Assembly: GCA_007280825.1 (NCBI GenBank)
Contig: QYQI01000026.1
Span: 1 to 13,641, forward strand
From: Ignavibacteriales bacterium
GTDB taxonomy: Bacteria; Bacteroidota; Ignavibacteria; Ignavibacteriales; Melioribacteraceae
Direction of reading: 5' to 3'
Length of the DNA stretch: 13,641 nucleotides
The notes below the pieces were generated by a model. It did not search any database. It was not told the DNA's origin and saw nothing but the letters and a program-made list of their open reading frames with translations. How positions within the stretch are numbered: the first letter of the stretch is position 1; each line of letters opens with the position of its first letter. The translations under genes were made by a program, and so were the position numbers. Below, piece by piece: positions 7,182-13,641 of the stretch.

Positions 7182-10100
7182 ATGTTCAAACAGTTTGATG
7201 AAAAAATAAACTATCCAAAGATCGAAGAAGAAGTACTTAAGTTTTGGCAAGAGAACCAGATTTTTGAAAAAAGTATTTCATCACGTCCTAAATCAAAACC
7301 ATTTACTTTTTATGAAGGACCTCCAACTGTAAACGGCAAACCGGGGATTCATCACGTAATGGCAAGAGCCTTAAAAGATTTAGTCTGCCGTTATAAAACT
7401 TTGAAAGGATATCAAGTTCATCGTAAAGCAGGATGGGATACACACGGTCTTCCAATTGAAATTGCCCTAGAAAAAGAACTCAACTTCACTCAGAAATCAG
7501 ATATAGAAAAATATGGCGTTGCCGCATTCAATCAAAAAGCAAAAGATCTTGTATATCAACATATTGAAATGAAAGAAGGCTGGCGTACATTAACCGAACG
7601 GATGGGTTACTGGGTTAACCTTGATGACCCTTATATCACTTGTACAAATGAATATATTGAATCGGTCTGGTGGGCGCTTTCAGAATATTTTAAGAAGGGA
7701 TTAATCTATAAAGGATTTAAAATTGTTCCTCAATGCCCTCATTGCGAAACTCCTTTATCGTCACATGAACTTGCTCTTGGTTACGATGATGTGCAAGATC
7801 CAAACGTTTATGTAAAATTTAAACTAAAAAATGAAGATGGATCAATTCTTGTTTGGACCACTACACCTTGGACTTTAATTTCAAATGTTGCTTTGGCGGT
7901 TGGTAAAGATATTGATTATGTAAAAATCAAAACTGAGAAGCATGGAGTTTTGTATTTAGCAGAAGCGCGCCTATCTGTAATCAAAGAAGAGTACCAATTA
8001 ATTTCTAAATTAAAGGGAAAAGATCTTTTAGATAAGGATTATGAACCGCTCTATTCTTACGTTCCAGTTGAACAAAAAGCTTGGTATGTTATAGCTGGGG
8101 ACTTTGTAAGCACTGAAGATGGAACGGGTGTCGTTCATATCGCTCCGGCTTTTGGTGCTGATGATTATGAAATTTCTAAAAAATATAATTTACCATTTGT
8201 TCAACCTGTTACTAAGGGCGGAAGATTTACTGATGAGGTAAAAGATTTTGCGGGACGACTTGTTAAGACAATTCAATTTGCAACCCATGAAGAAAAAGGT
8301 GTTGATCCGGATATCATCCGTAATTTGAAAGAACGCGGATTAATTTATAAAGCGGGTAATGATTATACGCACTCGTATCCGCACTGTTGGCGTTGTGATA
8401 ATCCGTTAATCTACTACGCAAGAGATAGCTGGTATATCCGTACTACCGACATTGCAAAACGAATGATAGAATTGAATAAAACAATTAATTGGTGTCCGCC
8501 CGAAGTTGGTTCCGGCCGCTTTGGTAATTGGCTTGAAGAAAATAAAGATTGGTCCTTATCTCGTGATAGATATTGGGGAACACCACTTCCGATTTGGTTA
8601 AATGATGATGGTGATATGATTGTTGTTGGTTCAATTTCTGAATTGAAAGAAGGATTTGTTGAACGGGATGGAAAACGAATTTCGGTTAAAGATTTATTAG
8701 CGGAAGAAATTGATCTTCACAAACCATTTGTTGATGATGTTAAGTTCGAGAAAAACGGAAAAACATTTAAGCGGACTCCCGAGCTAATTGATGTTTGGTT
8801 CGATAGCGGTGCGATGCCGTTCGCACAATATCATTACCCGTTCGAGAATCAAGAATATTTTAAGGAAAACTATCCGGCAGATTTTATTTGCGAGGGCATA
8901 GATCAAACACGCGGCTGGTTTTATACTCTTCATGCAATCGGAACAATGTTATTCGACAGCATCTCGTACAAAAATTTGATCGTTAACGAATTAGTCCTTG
9001 ATAAAGCAGGACTGAAGATGTCGAAATCGCGGGGCAATACAGTTGATCCGTTTTCTCTTTTTGAAAAATATGGCGCTGACGCAACAAGATGGTATTTAGT
9101 TACTACCAGTCCTCCGTGGAAACCAACTTTGTTTGATGAAGAAGGAATAGCTGAAGTCCAGAGAAAATTTTTCGGGACTTTAATCAACACCTACAATTTC
9201 TTTGTTCTTTATGCCAATGTAGATAAATTTAATTTTTCCGAAAAAGTTATTCCATATAAGGAAAGATCGGAAATAGACCGCTGGATAATTTCTAAACTTA
9301 ACTCTGTTGTAAAAGAATATGATGAGTTAATGAGTAATTACGATGTTACAAAAGCGGCCAGATTAGTTTCCAATTTTACAATTGATCAGCTTTCAAACTG
9401 GTATGTACGCAGAAGCAGAAGACGTTTCTGGAAATCTGAAATGAATAAAAATAAATTTTCTGCGTATCAAACTCTTTATGAATGTTTGGTGACGATCGCA
9501 AAATTAACTTCACCGTTTGCGCCTTTCATTGCGGAAGAATTGTATCAAAACTTAAACAAGGCAACAAAAAAAGAAAAGTATGAATCAGTACATTTAACTG
9601 ATTATCCGGAGATTACTTATTCCGAACCTAAACTTGAAGTGAAGATGGATATTGCTCAGCGGATCGTATCTTTAACAAGATCAATCAGAGCTAAAAACGA
9701 GTTAAAGGTTCGTCAACCGCTAAGTTTGATGATGGTTCATGTTCAACCCGAGGAAATGGATCATGTTATTGAAATGAAAGATATTATTCTTGAAGAAGTA
9801 AACATCAAAAAATTAAAATTTGTAGATGAAGATGCCAACTTTGTTCAAAAAATTGTTAAGTTGAATTTTAAGGTAGTCGGTAAAAAATATAAAGAGCATG
9901 TTAAAACATTACAGGAATATGTTAAGACACTTTCGAATAAACAAATTGATGATCTTGAACAAAACAAACAAATAGATACACCGGTTCAAGGGTTATTATT
10001 GAGTCGTGAAGATGTTGAAATATTTGCAAGCGGTATAGAAGGATGGATAGTTGTAAGTGAAGGTAATATCACGGTTGCTGTTGATACTCATGTGAATGCA

Positions 10101-10370
10101 GAATTAATAGCTGAAGGATATGCAAGAGAATTTGTTAATCGTGTTCAGAACATGAGAAAAGATGCCGGCTTTGATGTGATTGACCGTATCAGTGTGTCGT
10201 TCAAAAGCGAACAAAAAATGATTGATTATGTATCCAAATTTTCTGATTATATTTCAAGTGAAGTACTGGCTGATTCTCTCGAATCAAAAAATAATATTGA
10301 AGGTTTCAAACAAGAATTTAAAATAGGCGATTATGATTGTACGATTGTGATCGTGAAGATAAAGAATTAA
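7182..10370 (+). CDS. ileS: Isoleucine--tRNA ligase, type 2 (eukaryote-like) class Ia synthetase
   Basis: The 1062-residue cytoplasmic enzyme charges tRNA-Ile with isoleucine and edits misactivated valine. Motifs in order are EGPPTVNGKPGIHHVMAR with GIHH (55-58) in place of HIGH, GWDTHGLPIE (84-93), the first zinc-knuckle pair PQCPHC (C185/C188), WTTTPWTL of the CP1 editing domain, HCWRC (C402/C405), DWSLSRDRYWGTPLPIW (456 onward), DVWFDSG and KMSKS (612-616). The anticodon-binding region follows, then a long C-terminal domain without the C-terminal zinc site of type 1 bacterial IleRS. GIHH is normal for Bacteroidota-type enzymes as I recall and is not a defect. The DWxxSRDRYWGTPLP form marks the type 2 class, members of which are generally insensitive to mupirocin. 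The 84-base upstream gap shows no T-box and no clear promoter. The Shine-Dalgarno is weak (GAG near 7172). Confidence 0.96.
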   Translation: MFKQFDEKINYPKIEEEVLKFWQENQIFEKSISSRPKSKPFTFYEGPPTVNGKPGIHHVMARALKDLVCRYKTLKGYQVHRKAGWDTHGLPIEIALEKELNFTQKSDIEKYGVAAFNQKAKDLVYQHIEMKEGWRTLTERMGYWVNLDDPYITCTNEYIESVWWALSEYFKKGLIYKGFKIVPQCPHCETPLSSHELALGYDDVQDPNVYVKFKLKNEDGSILVWTTTPWTLISNVALAVGKDIDYVKIKTEKHGVLYLAEARLSVIKEEYQLISKLKGKDLLDKDYEPLYSYVPVEQKAWYVIAGDFVSTEDGTGVVHIAPAFGADDYEISKKYNLPFVQPVTKGGRFTDEVKDFAGRLVKTIQFATHEEKGVDPDIIRNLKERGLIYKAGNDYTHSYPHCWRCDNPLIYYARDSWYIRTTDIAKRMIELNKTINWCPPEVGSGRFGNWLEENKDWSLSRDRYWGTPLPIWLNDDGDMIVVGSISELKEGFVERDGKRISVKDLLAEEIDLHKPFVDDVKFEKNGKTFKRTPELIDVWFDSGAMPFAQYHYPFENQEYFKENYPADFICEGIDQTRGWFYTLHAIGTMLFDSISYKNLIVNELVLDKAGLKMSKSRGNTVDPFSLFEKYGADATRWYLVTTSPPWKPTLFDEEGIAEVQRKFFGTLINTYNFFVLYANVDKFNFSEKVIPYKERSEIDRWIISKLNSVVKEYDELMSNYDVTKAARLVSNFTIDQLSNWYVRRSRRRFWKSEMNKNKFSAYQTLYECLVTIAKLTSPFAPFIAEELYQNLNKATKKEKYESVHLTDYPEITYSEPKLEVKMDIAQRIVSLTRSIRAKNELKVRQPLSLMMVHVQPEEMDHVIEMKDIILEEVNIKKLKFVDEDANFVQKIVKLNFKVVGKKYKEHVKTLQEYVKTLSNKQIDDLEQNKQIDTPVQGLLLSREDVEIFASGIEGWIVVSEGNITVAVDTHVNAELIAEGYAREFVNRVQNMRKDAGFDVIDRISVSFKSEQKMIDYVSKFSDYISSEVLADSLESKNNIEGFKQEFKIGDYDCTIVIVKIKN

Positions 10371-10380
10371 ATAGGTAAAC

Positions 10381-10385
10381 GGAGG
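10381..10385 (+). promoter_or_regulatory. Strong Shine-Dalgarno site of the DksA-like gene
   Basis: GGAGG lies five bases before the ATG at 10391, in the 20-base gap after ileS. It is the only near-consensus ribosome binding site in the yggS-rluD block, where the other genes have weak sites or rely on overlapping stops. It fixes the start that includes the lysine-rich N-terminus and suggests the protein is made at a higher level than its neighbours. Confidence 0.85.
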
Positions 10386-10390
10386 CACTA

Positions 10391-11011
10391 ATGACTACTA
10401 AAAAGATTAATAAAAAAACTGCGAAAAAATCCACCGCTAAAAAGAAATCAGTTAAAAAGCCGGTGAGAAAACCAAAGAAAATAAATAAGGTGAAATCTGC
10501 TAAACCAAAAACAGCACTTAAAAAGAAATTGAAAGTTCAGAAAGTATCCAAATCTCGTAAACATGTGGAAGTTATTTCTCCAACAAAAAAAGTTAGAAAG
10601 ATTCAGGGCTATTCAAAAAAAGATTTAGAAGAGTTTAAGAAAATAATTTTTGATAAGAGAAATGAGATCATTGAACAGCTGCAGTCACTGAAAGACCAAA
10701 TGATGGATCCAACTACTGGTCAATATGTAAATGAAAGTTCACCTTACTCACTGCATATGGCTGAACAAGGAACTGACGCGATGGAACGAGAAAAACTTTA
10801 TTTGTGGGCGCAGAGAGAAAATAAATTTCTTGGTTATTTAGATGACGCACTTCAACGTATTGATAGCGGAACATATGGGATCTGCATTGAATGTATTGAT
10901 GAACCGCAGAATCTTTGTCCGACATGTCCGCTTATACCGAAAGACAGACTTGCAGCAGTGCCGCATACTCAGCACTGTTTGCAAGTAAAACAAAAAATGA
11001 AATCAATGTAA
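10391..11011 (+). CDS. TraR/DksA-family zinc finger protein with lysine-rich N-terminal tail
   Basis: The 206-residue product has two parts. Residues 1-70 form a histone-H1-like tail with 28 lysines plus Pro, Ala, Ser and Thr, probably disordered and nucleic-acid binding. Residues 73-206 match the TraR/DksA family: a helical hairpin (about 75-155, with EQGTDAMEREK at 125-135), then DSGTYGICIEC (158-168) and LIPKDRLAAVPHTQHC (181-196). DksA proteins bind the RNA polymerase secondary channel and adjust initiation with ppGpp. The classical C4 finger is changed: C165/C168 and C196 are present, the fourth position is V199, and an extra CPTC (C176/C179) sits in the finger. The coiled-coil tip lacks the classical DxxDxA signature, so regulation of transcription is uncertain. 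The place between ileS and lspA equals that of the TraR/DksA-type gene ylyA in Bacillus subtilis. The strong GGAGG site supports the start. Confidence 0.88.
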   Translation: MTTKKINKKTAKKSTAKKKSVKKPVRKPKKINKVKSAKPKTALKKKLKVQKVSKSRKHVEVISPTKKVRKIQGYSKKDLEEFKKIIFDKRNEIIEQLQSLKDQMMDPTTGQYVNESSPYSLHMAEQGTDAMEREKLYLWAQRENKFLGYLDDALQRIDSGTYGICIECIDEPQNLCPTCPLIPKDRLAAVPHTQHCLQVKQKMKSM

Positions 11012-11039
11012 AATCACTTTTCAGAAAATAGGAATTGTC

Positions 11040-11747
11040 TTGAGAGTATTATTCGTTTCGTTGTTCATTGTAATAGCCGATCAATTATCAAAATTTTTTG
11101 TTAAAGGGGGAACAATCCCTTTGCTTAATCTTCACGTTAACGGGATGAGTTATGGGGGAAGCGTTAACTTAATTGGAGATTTTTTCAAACTAACTTTTGT
11201 AGAAAATCCCGGCATCGCATTTGGGATTGATGTTAACGGAGTATCAAAATTATTATTATCACTTTTTACCCTACTGGCAAGCCTCGGTGTTTTTTATTAT
11301 TTGTGGAAATCGAAAGAACAAAAATTAATTATCCGTCTTGCCCTTGCTTTTATTCTGGGTGGTGCGATCGGTAATTTAATTGATAGAACTTTTTACGGAC
11401 TATTTTACGGTTATGCACCTTTATTTTACGGGAAGGTTGTTGATTTTTTCAATATGGATTTTTTTGATTTTACAATTTTTGGAAGAACTTACGATCGTTT
11501 CCCGATATTTAATATTGCAGATTCTTCAGTTACGGTTGGCGTTGCGCTTCTTTTAATATTTCATCGAACGCATACTGTTGATGCTAAGGAAGTAGAATCA
11601 GAGACAATTGATACAACATTGAATAATAATTTGACCATTTCGGAAAAGAATAAAGAGATTTACAATTCAGAAAAAACAAATTCTTCTTTGAGCGAAGACA
11701 ATAAGAATAATGTCGAAAATTATAAACGAGAAGAAATTCAAAATTGA
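11040..11747 (+). CDS. lspA: Lipoprotein signal peptidase (signal peptidase II)
   Basis: This 235-residue inner-membrane aspartyl protease removes signal peptides from lipid-modified prolipoproteins. Hydrophobic helices lie at about 2-20, 68-88, 97-115 and 156-175. Conserved blocks are IADQLSKFF (12-20), FVENPGIAFGI (53-63), LGGAIGNLIDR (106-116), GKVVDFF with catalytic D135, and FPIFNIADSS with catalytic D161. The start is TTG at 11040; an AGGA site (11030-11033) is correctly spaced and the N-terminus reads straight into the first helix. A loop of about 25 residues follows the first helix, and a polar Asn/Glu/Ser/Lys-rich tail of about 58 residues (178-235) extends past the last helix, making the protein longer than the usual 150-200. 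The 3' end overlaps rluD by 38 bases. Function is secure; the role of the tail is unknown. Confidence 0.95.
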   Translation: MRVLFVSLFIVIADQLSKFFVKGGTIPLLNLHVNGMSYGGSVNLIGDFFKLTFVENPGIAFGIDVNGVSKLLLSLFTLLASLGVFYYLWKSKEQKLIIRLALAFILGGAIGNLIDRTFYGLFYGYAPLFYGKVVDFFNMDFFDFTIFGRTYDRFPIFNIADSSVTVGVALLLIFHRTHTVDAKEVESETIDTTLNNNLTISEKNKEIYNSEKTNSSLSEDNKNNVENYKREEIQN

Positions 11748-12690
11748 TGTTCCAGATGGTAAGAAAAAAGAACGCATTGATGTTTTTCTAGCCAACTCAA
11801 TAGAGAATGCAACCCGCTCGCGAATCCAAAAATTAATTAAAGCAAATTGTGTTTTAGTAAATGGGAAAGTTATTAAAGCTAACTATCTCATTTGCCCAAA
11901 AGACAAAGTAGAAGTTACAATTCCCACTTCGCCACGTCCTGAAAAAAATGAAGCTGAAGATATTCCGCTCGATATAATTTATGAGGATGAAAATCTTTTA
12001 GTAGTCAATAAAGCTGCTGGAATGGTTGCACATCCTTCTTTGGGAAATTATACAGGCACACTTGTTAATGCGCTTCTTCATCATACAAAAAAGCTAAGCG
12101 CACTTAACGAACCCGGACGCCCGGGAATTGTTCACAGGATTGATAAGGATACAAGCGGACTCCTACTAATTGCAAAAGATGAATGGACACACGCTCGTCT
12201 AGCAAAACAATTTTATGATCATTCTATTGACCGCGAATATTGGGCTGTATGCTGGGGCTTATTTAAGAACAAGAAGGGTGAAGTTATCGGAAACATTAAC
12301 CGTTCAGCTAAGGATCGGAAAATTTTTACTGTTAGTGAAACCGAAGGCAAACCTGCGCATACTTTTTATGAAGTAATTGAAGAATTTGAATTTGCATCAC
12401 TGATTAAATTAAAATTGAAAACCGGCAGAACTCATCAGATTCGTGTTCATATGTTGCACATTAAACATCCAATCTTTGGCGATCCGACATACGGAGGAAG
12501 AGTAATTGTTTACGGATCTGCTTTGCCAAAAATAAAAGCCCGAGTTGATAATTTATTGGAGATCATGAAACGTCAAGCTCTTCATGCTAAAACGCTTGGA
12601 TTTATTCATCCGAATACTAAACAAAAAATTTATCTGGATTCTGAATTGCCGGATGATTTCAAAAATCTTTTAAGAAAGTTACGCTCGTAG
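11710..12690 (+). CDS. rluD: RluA/RluD-family rRNA pseudouridine synthase
   Basis: The 326-residue protein has an N-terminal S4 RNA-binding domain (about 20-70, with ERIDVFLAN and ANCVLVNGKVIKANYL) followed by a pseudouridine synthase domain. Motifs are IIYEDENLLVVNKAAGMVAH (about 89-108), PGIVHRIDKDTSGLLLIAK with catalytic D145, and GRTHQIRVHM. The layout and length match RluD, which isomerises uridines in helix 69 of 23S rRNA; RluC-like or other RluA-family specificity cannot be excluded from sequence alone. The ATG at 11710 lies inside lspA and has no clear Shine-Dalgarno. It is kept because the translated N-terminus leads naturally into the S4 domain and no later in-frame ATG precedes it, so translational coupling to lspA is likely. 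It corresponds in position to ylyB of Bacillus subtilis. Confidence 0.94.
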   Translation: MSKIINEKKFKIDVPDGKKKERIDVFLANSIENATRSRIQKLIKANCVLVNGKVIKANYLICPKDKVEVTIPTSPRPEKNEAEDIPLDIIYEDENLLVVNKAAGMVAHPSLGNYTGTLVNALLHHTKKLSALNEPGRPGIVHRIDKDTSGLLLIAKDEWTHARLAKQFYDHSIDREYWAVCWGLFKNKKGEVIGNINRSAKDRKIFTVSETEGKPAHTFYEVIEEFEFASLIKLKLKTGRTHQIRVHMLHIKHPIFGDPTYGGRVIVYGSALPKIKARVDNLLEIMKRQALHAKTLGFIHPNTKQKIYLDSELPDDFKNLLRKLRS

Positions 12691-12832
12691 CAAAAATCAT
12701 CACCCTACATTACGCTTCAATTAATTAGGTAACTAATTTAACGAATTCTTGGATGTTAAGTCGCAAGGATTATGATTATTGAAGACGTAAAAGTCGAAAG
12801 TTTATAAGACTGAGTTTGCACTTAAAATAAAA
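12691..12832. other. Convergent intergenic spacer, no gene seen
   Basis: Between rluD and the convergent cytochrome gene, the AT-rich sequence before the terminator shows only a weak inverted repeat, AATTAG (12723-12728) with CTAATT (12733-12738). I find no open reading frame, tRNA or other RNA gene that can be supported, and no T-run terminator specific to the plus strand right after rluD. Confidence 0.5.
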
Positions 12833-12855
12833 AAACCCCGCACAGAGCGGGGTTT
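12833..12855 (-). terminator. Rho-independent terminator of the cytochrome gene (possibly bidirectional)
   Basis: AAACCCCGC (12833-12841) pairs perfectly with GCGGGGTTT (12847-12855) around a 5-base loop. On the minus strand the stem is followed by a seven-T run and further T-rich sequence, so it terminates the convergent cytochrome gene 22 bases after its stop codon. On the plus strand only TTTC follows, so it could stop rluD transcription but less efficiently. Confidence 0.9.
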
Positions 12856-12877
12856 CTAAGAAATATATCAAGATGGA

Positions 12878-13641
12878 TTATTTTACTAGAAGCATCTTGT
12901 TAACTTTAACAAAATTATTAGCTTCGATACGATAGAGATAAACACCGGAAGCCATATTTCTAGCAGTCCATTCTATATTGTGTGTACCGGCAACTAATTC
13001 GTTATTAACCAAAGTTTCAACTTCTCTGCCAAGTGCATCATAGATTGTTAACTTAACATGCCCACTCTTTGGTAAAGCGAATTTAATATTAGTTGTTGGG
13101 TTGAATGGGTTCGGATAATTTTGATACATAACATACTGTGTTGGAATAGCTTCTTCTTGCTCAACAGCTGTTGCAATACTTAACGAAACCATAGCTCCTT
13201 TTAATCCAGATACAATATATTTTGGATTATGGATTCCAAAGCTTGCATCAGATTCAACTGCTTTAGCATTCCAATAAGCTTTCATTTGTGTTGGTGTCCA
13301 TGTTTTGCTTGGACTTGCGACCTTTCCACCACTTTGAGGTAATGCTGCATAAATTTTAGCAACCATACCTTTTACTTCATCTTGTAATCCTTGAACAACA
13401 CCGTTATTATCATTATCACCGTTACCATTAAAGAAGAACTTTACATCTGAGAATGAAGTACCCAATGTTGATCCATGACATGTTGCACATACGTCCATAT
13501 TATCTACACCATTTGGATCACTCATCCTAAATGAATGTCCGCCGCTCAGAATTAAATTTTTATTTGCATCAACTCTCAAATTAAAATTATACATATGGCA
13601 TCTAACGCAAGCATCAGCTGTATAGTCGAAATGGAAAGAAG
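12878..13641 (-). CDS. Multiheme c-type cytochrome with T9SS type A sorting domain, 3' part, cut by right window edge
   Basis: The reading frame stays open past the ATG at 13592-13594 to the window edge, and the added codons encode ADACVRCHM. The gene therefore starts outside the window. Two CxxCH heme-binding motifs are visible: CVRCH (13595-13609) and CATCH (13475-13489). Numbering from the internal methionine at 13594, GGHS (His20) and GIHNP (His122) could supply distal heme ligands. GNGDNDNNG (57-65) looks like an EF-hand-type calcium loop. The C-terminus, from YQNYPNPFNPTTNI (157) through LTIYDALGREVETL and ASGVYLYRIEA to KMLLVK, is a T9SS type A sorting domain, which directs export across the outer membrane and attachment or release at the surface. 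An extracellular electron-transfer role is inferred. Heme count and signal peptide cannot be seen. Confidence 0.9.
   Translation of the reverse strand, partial: SFHFDYTADACVRCHMYNFNLRVDANKNLILSGGHSFRMSDPNGVDNMDVCATCHGSTLGTSFSDVKFFFNGNGDNDNNGVVQGLQDEVKGMVAKIYAALPQSGGKVASPSKTWTPTQMKAYWNAKAVESDASFGIHNPKYIVSGLKGAMVSLSIATAVEQEEAIPTQYVMYQNYPNPFNPTTNIKFALPKSGHVKLTIYDALGREVETLVNNELVAGTHNIEWTARNMASGVYLYRIEANNFVKVNKMLLVK

Noticed and set aside
7344..7355. Damaged HIGH motif in IleRS (reads GIHH), suggesting an inactive copy
   Set aside because: GIHH is the normal form in Bacteroidota-type IleRS as I recall; KMSKS, GWDTHGLP and the zinc knuckles are intact.
676..10925. Minus-strand open frames of 64-88 codons within the plus-strand genes
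   Set aside because: They lie opposite strongly supported genes, have unconvincing compositions and match no family I recognise; they are antisense shadows.
12691..12832. A tRNA or small RNA gene after rluD
   Set aside because: Only weak 4-6 base inverted repeats are present, with no cloverleaf and no conserved tRNA positions.
12878..13594. A complete gene starting at the ATG at 13594
   Set aside because: The same frame continues to the window edge and encodes a CVRCH heme motif immediately upstream, so this methionine is internal and the gene is partial.

Overview
The window comes from an AT-rich bacterial chromosome. It most likely belongs to the Ignavibacteria or a close relative in the Bacteroidota/Chlorobi group. 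The best evidence is the protein at the right edge, which ends in a type IX secretion (T9SS) type A sorting domain with the 'YQNYPNPFNPTT' opening typical of that group. The Bacteroidota-type 'GIHH' version of the IleRS HIGH motif agrees. Placement is by recall of family features, not by a search.

Layout: (1) 1-419, minus strand: 5' end of a 4-alpha-glucanotransferase gene (malQ), cut by the window edge. (2) 420-706: divergent intergenic region. (3) 707-4267, plus: a large adenosylcobalamin-dependent (class II) ribonucleotide reductase (nrdJ), closed by a strong hairpin terminator. (4) 4352-12690, plus: a promoter-like site, then eight tightly packed genes: yggS, divIVA, a class I purine nucleoside phosphorylase, a membrane/coiled-coil protein of unknown function, ileS, a TraR/DksA-type zinc finger protein, lspA and rluD. 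Spacing runs from overlaps of 4 to 38 nt up to a largest gap of 84 nt, with no visible internal terminator. (5) 12691-12877: convergent intergenic region with a hairpin terminator whose T-run serves the minus strand. (6) 12878-13641, minus: 3' part of a multiheme c-type cytochrome carrying a T9SS sorting domain. The gene continues past the right edge; the first ATG in the window is internal.

The eight-gene block is the main point of interest. Its order closely matches the Gram-positive cluster ylmE-(ylmF-ylmG-ylmH)-divIVA-ileS-ylyA-lspA-ylyB. Here no sepF/yggT/ylmH genes lie between yggS and divIVA. Instead, a nucleoside phosphorylase and a four-helix membrane protein with a DivIVA-like coiled-coil tail sit between divIVA and ileS. 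The block links PLP homeostasis, polar or division-site organisation, purine salvage, isoleucine charging, a transcription-factor-like protein, lipoprotein maturation and rRNA pseudouridylation.

I see no wholly new system. Points worth follow-up are the membrane coiled-coil protein beside DivIVA, the DksA-like protein with a histone-H1-like lysine tail and shifted zinc cysteines, an Asn-to-Asp change at the purine-selecting position of the phosphorylase, a GC-rich palindrome inside the end of yggS, and the T9SS-exported multiheme cytochrome.
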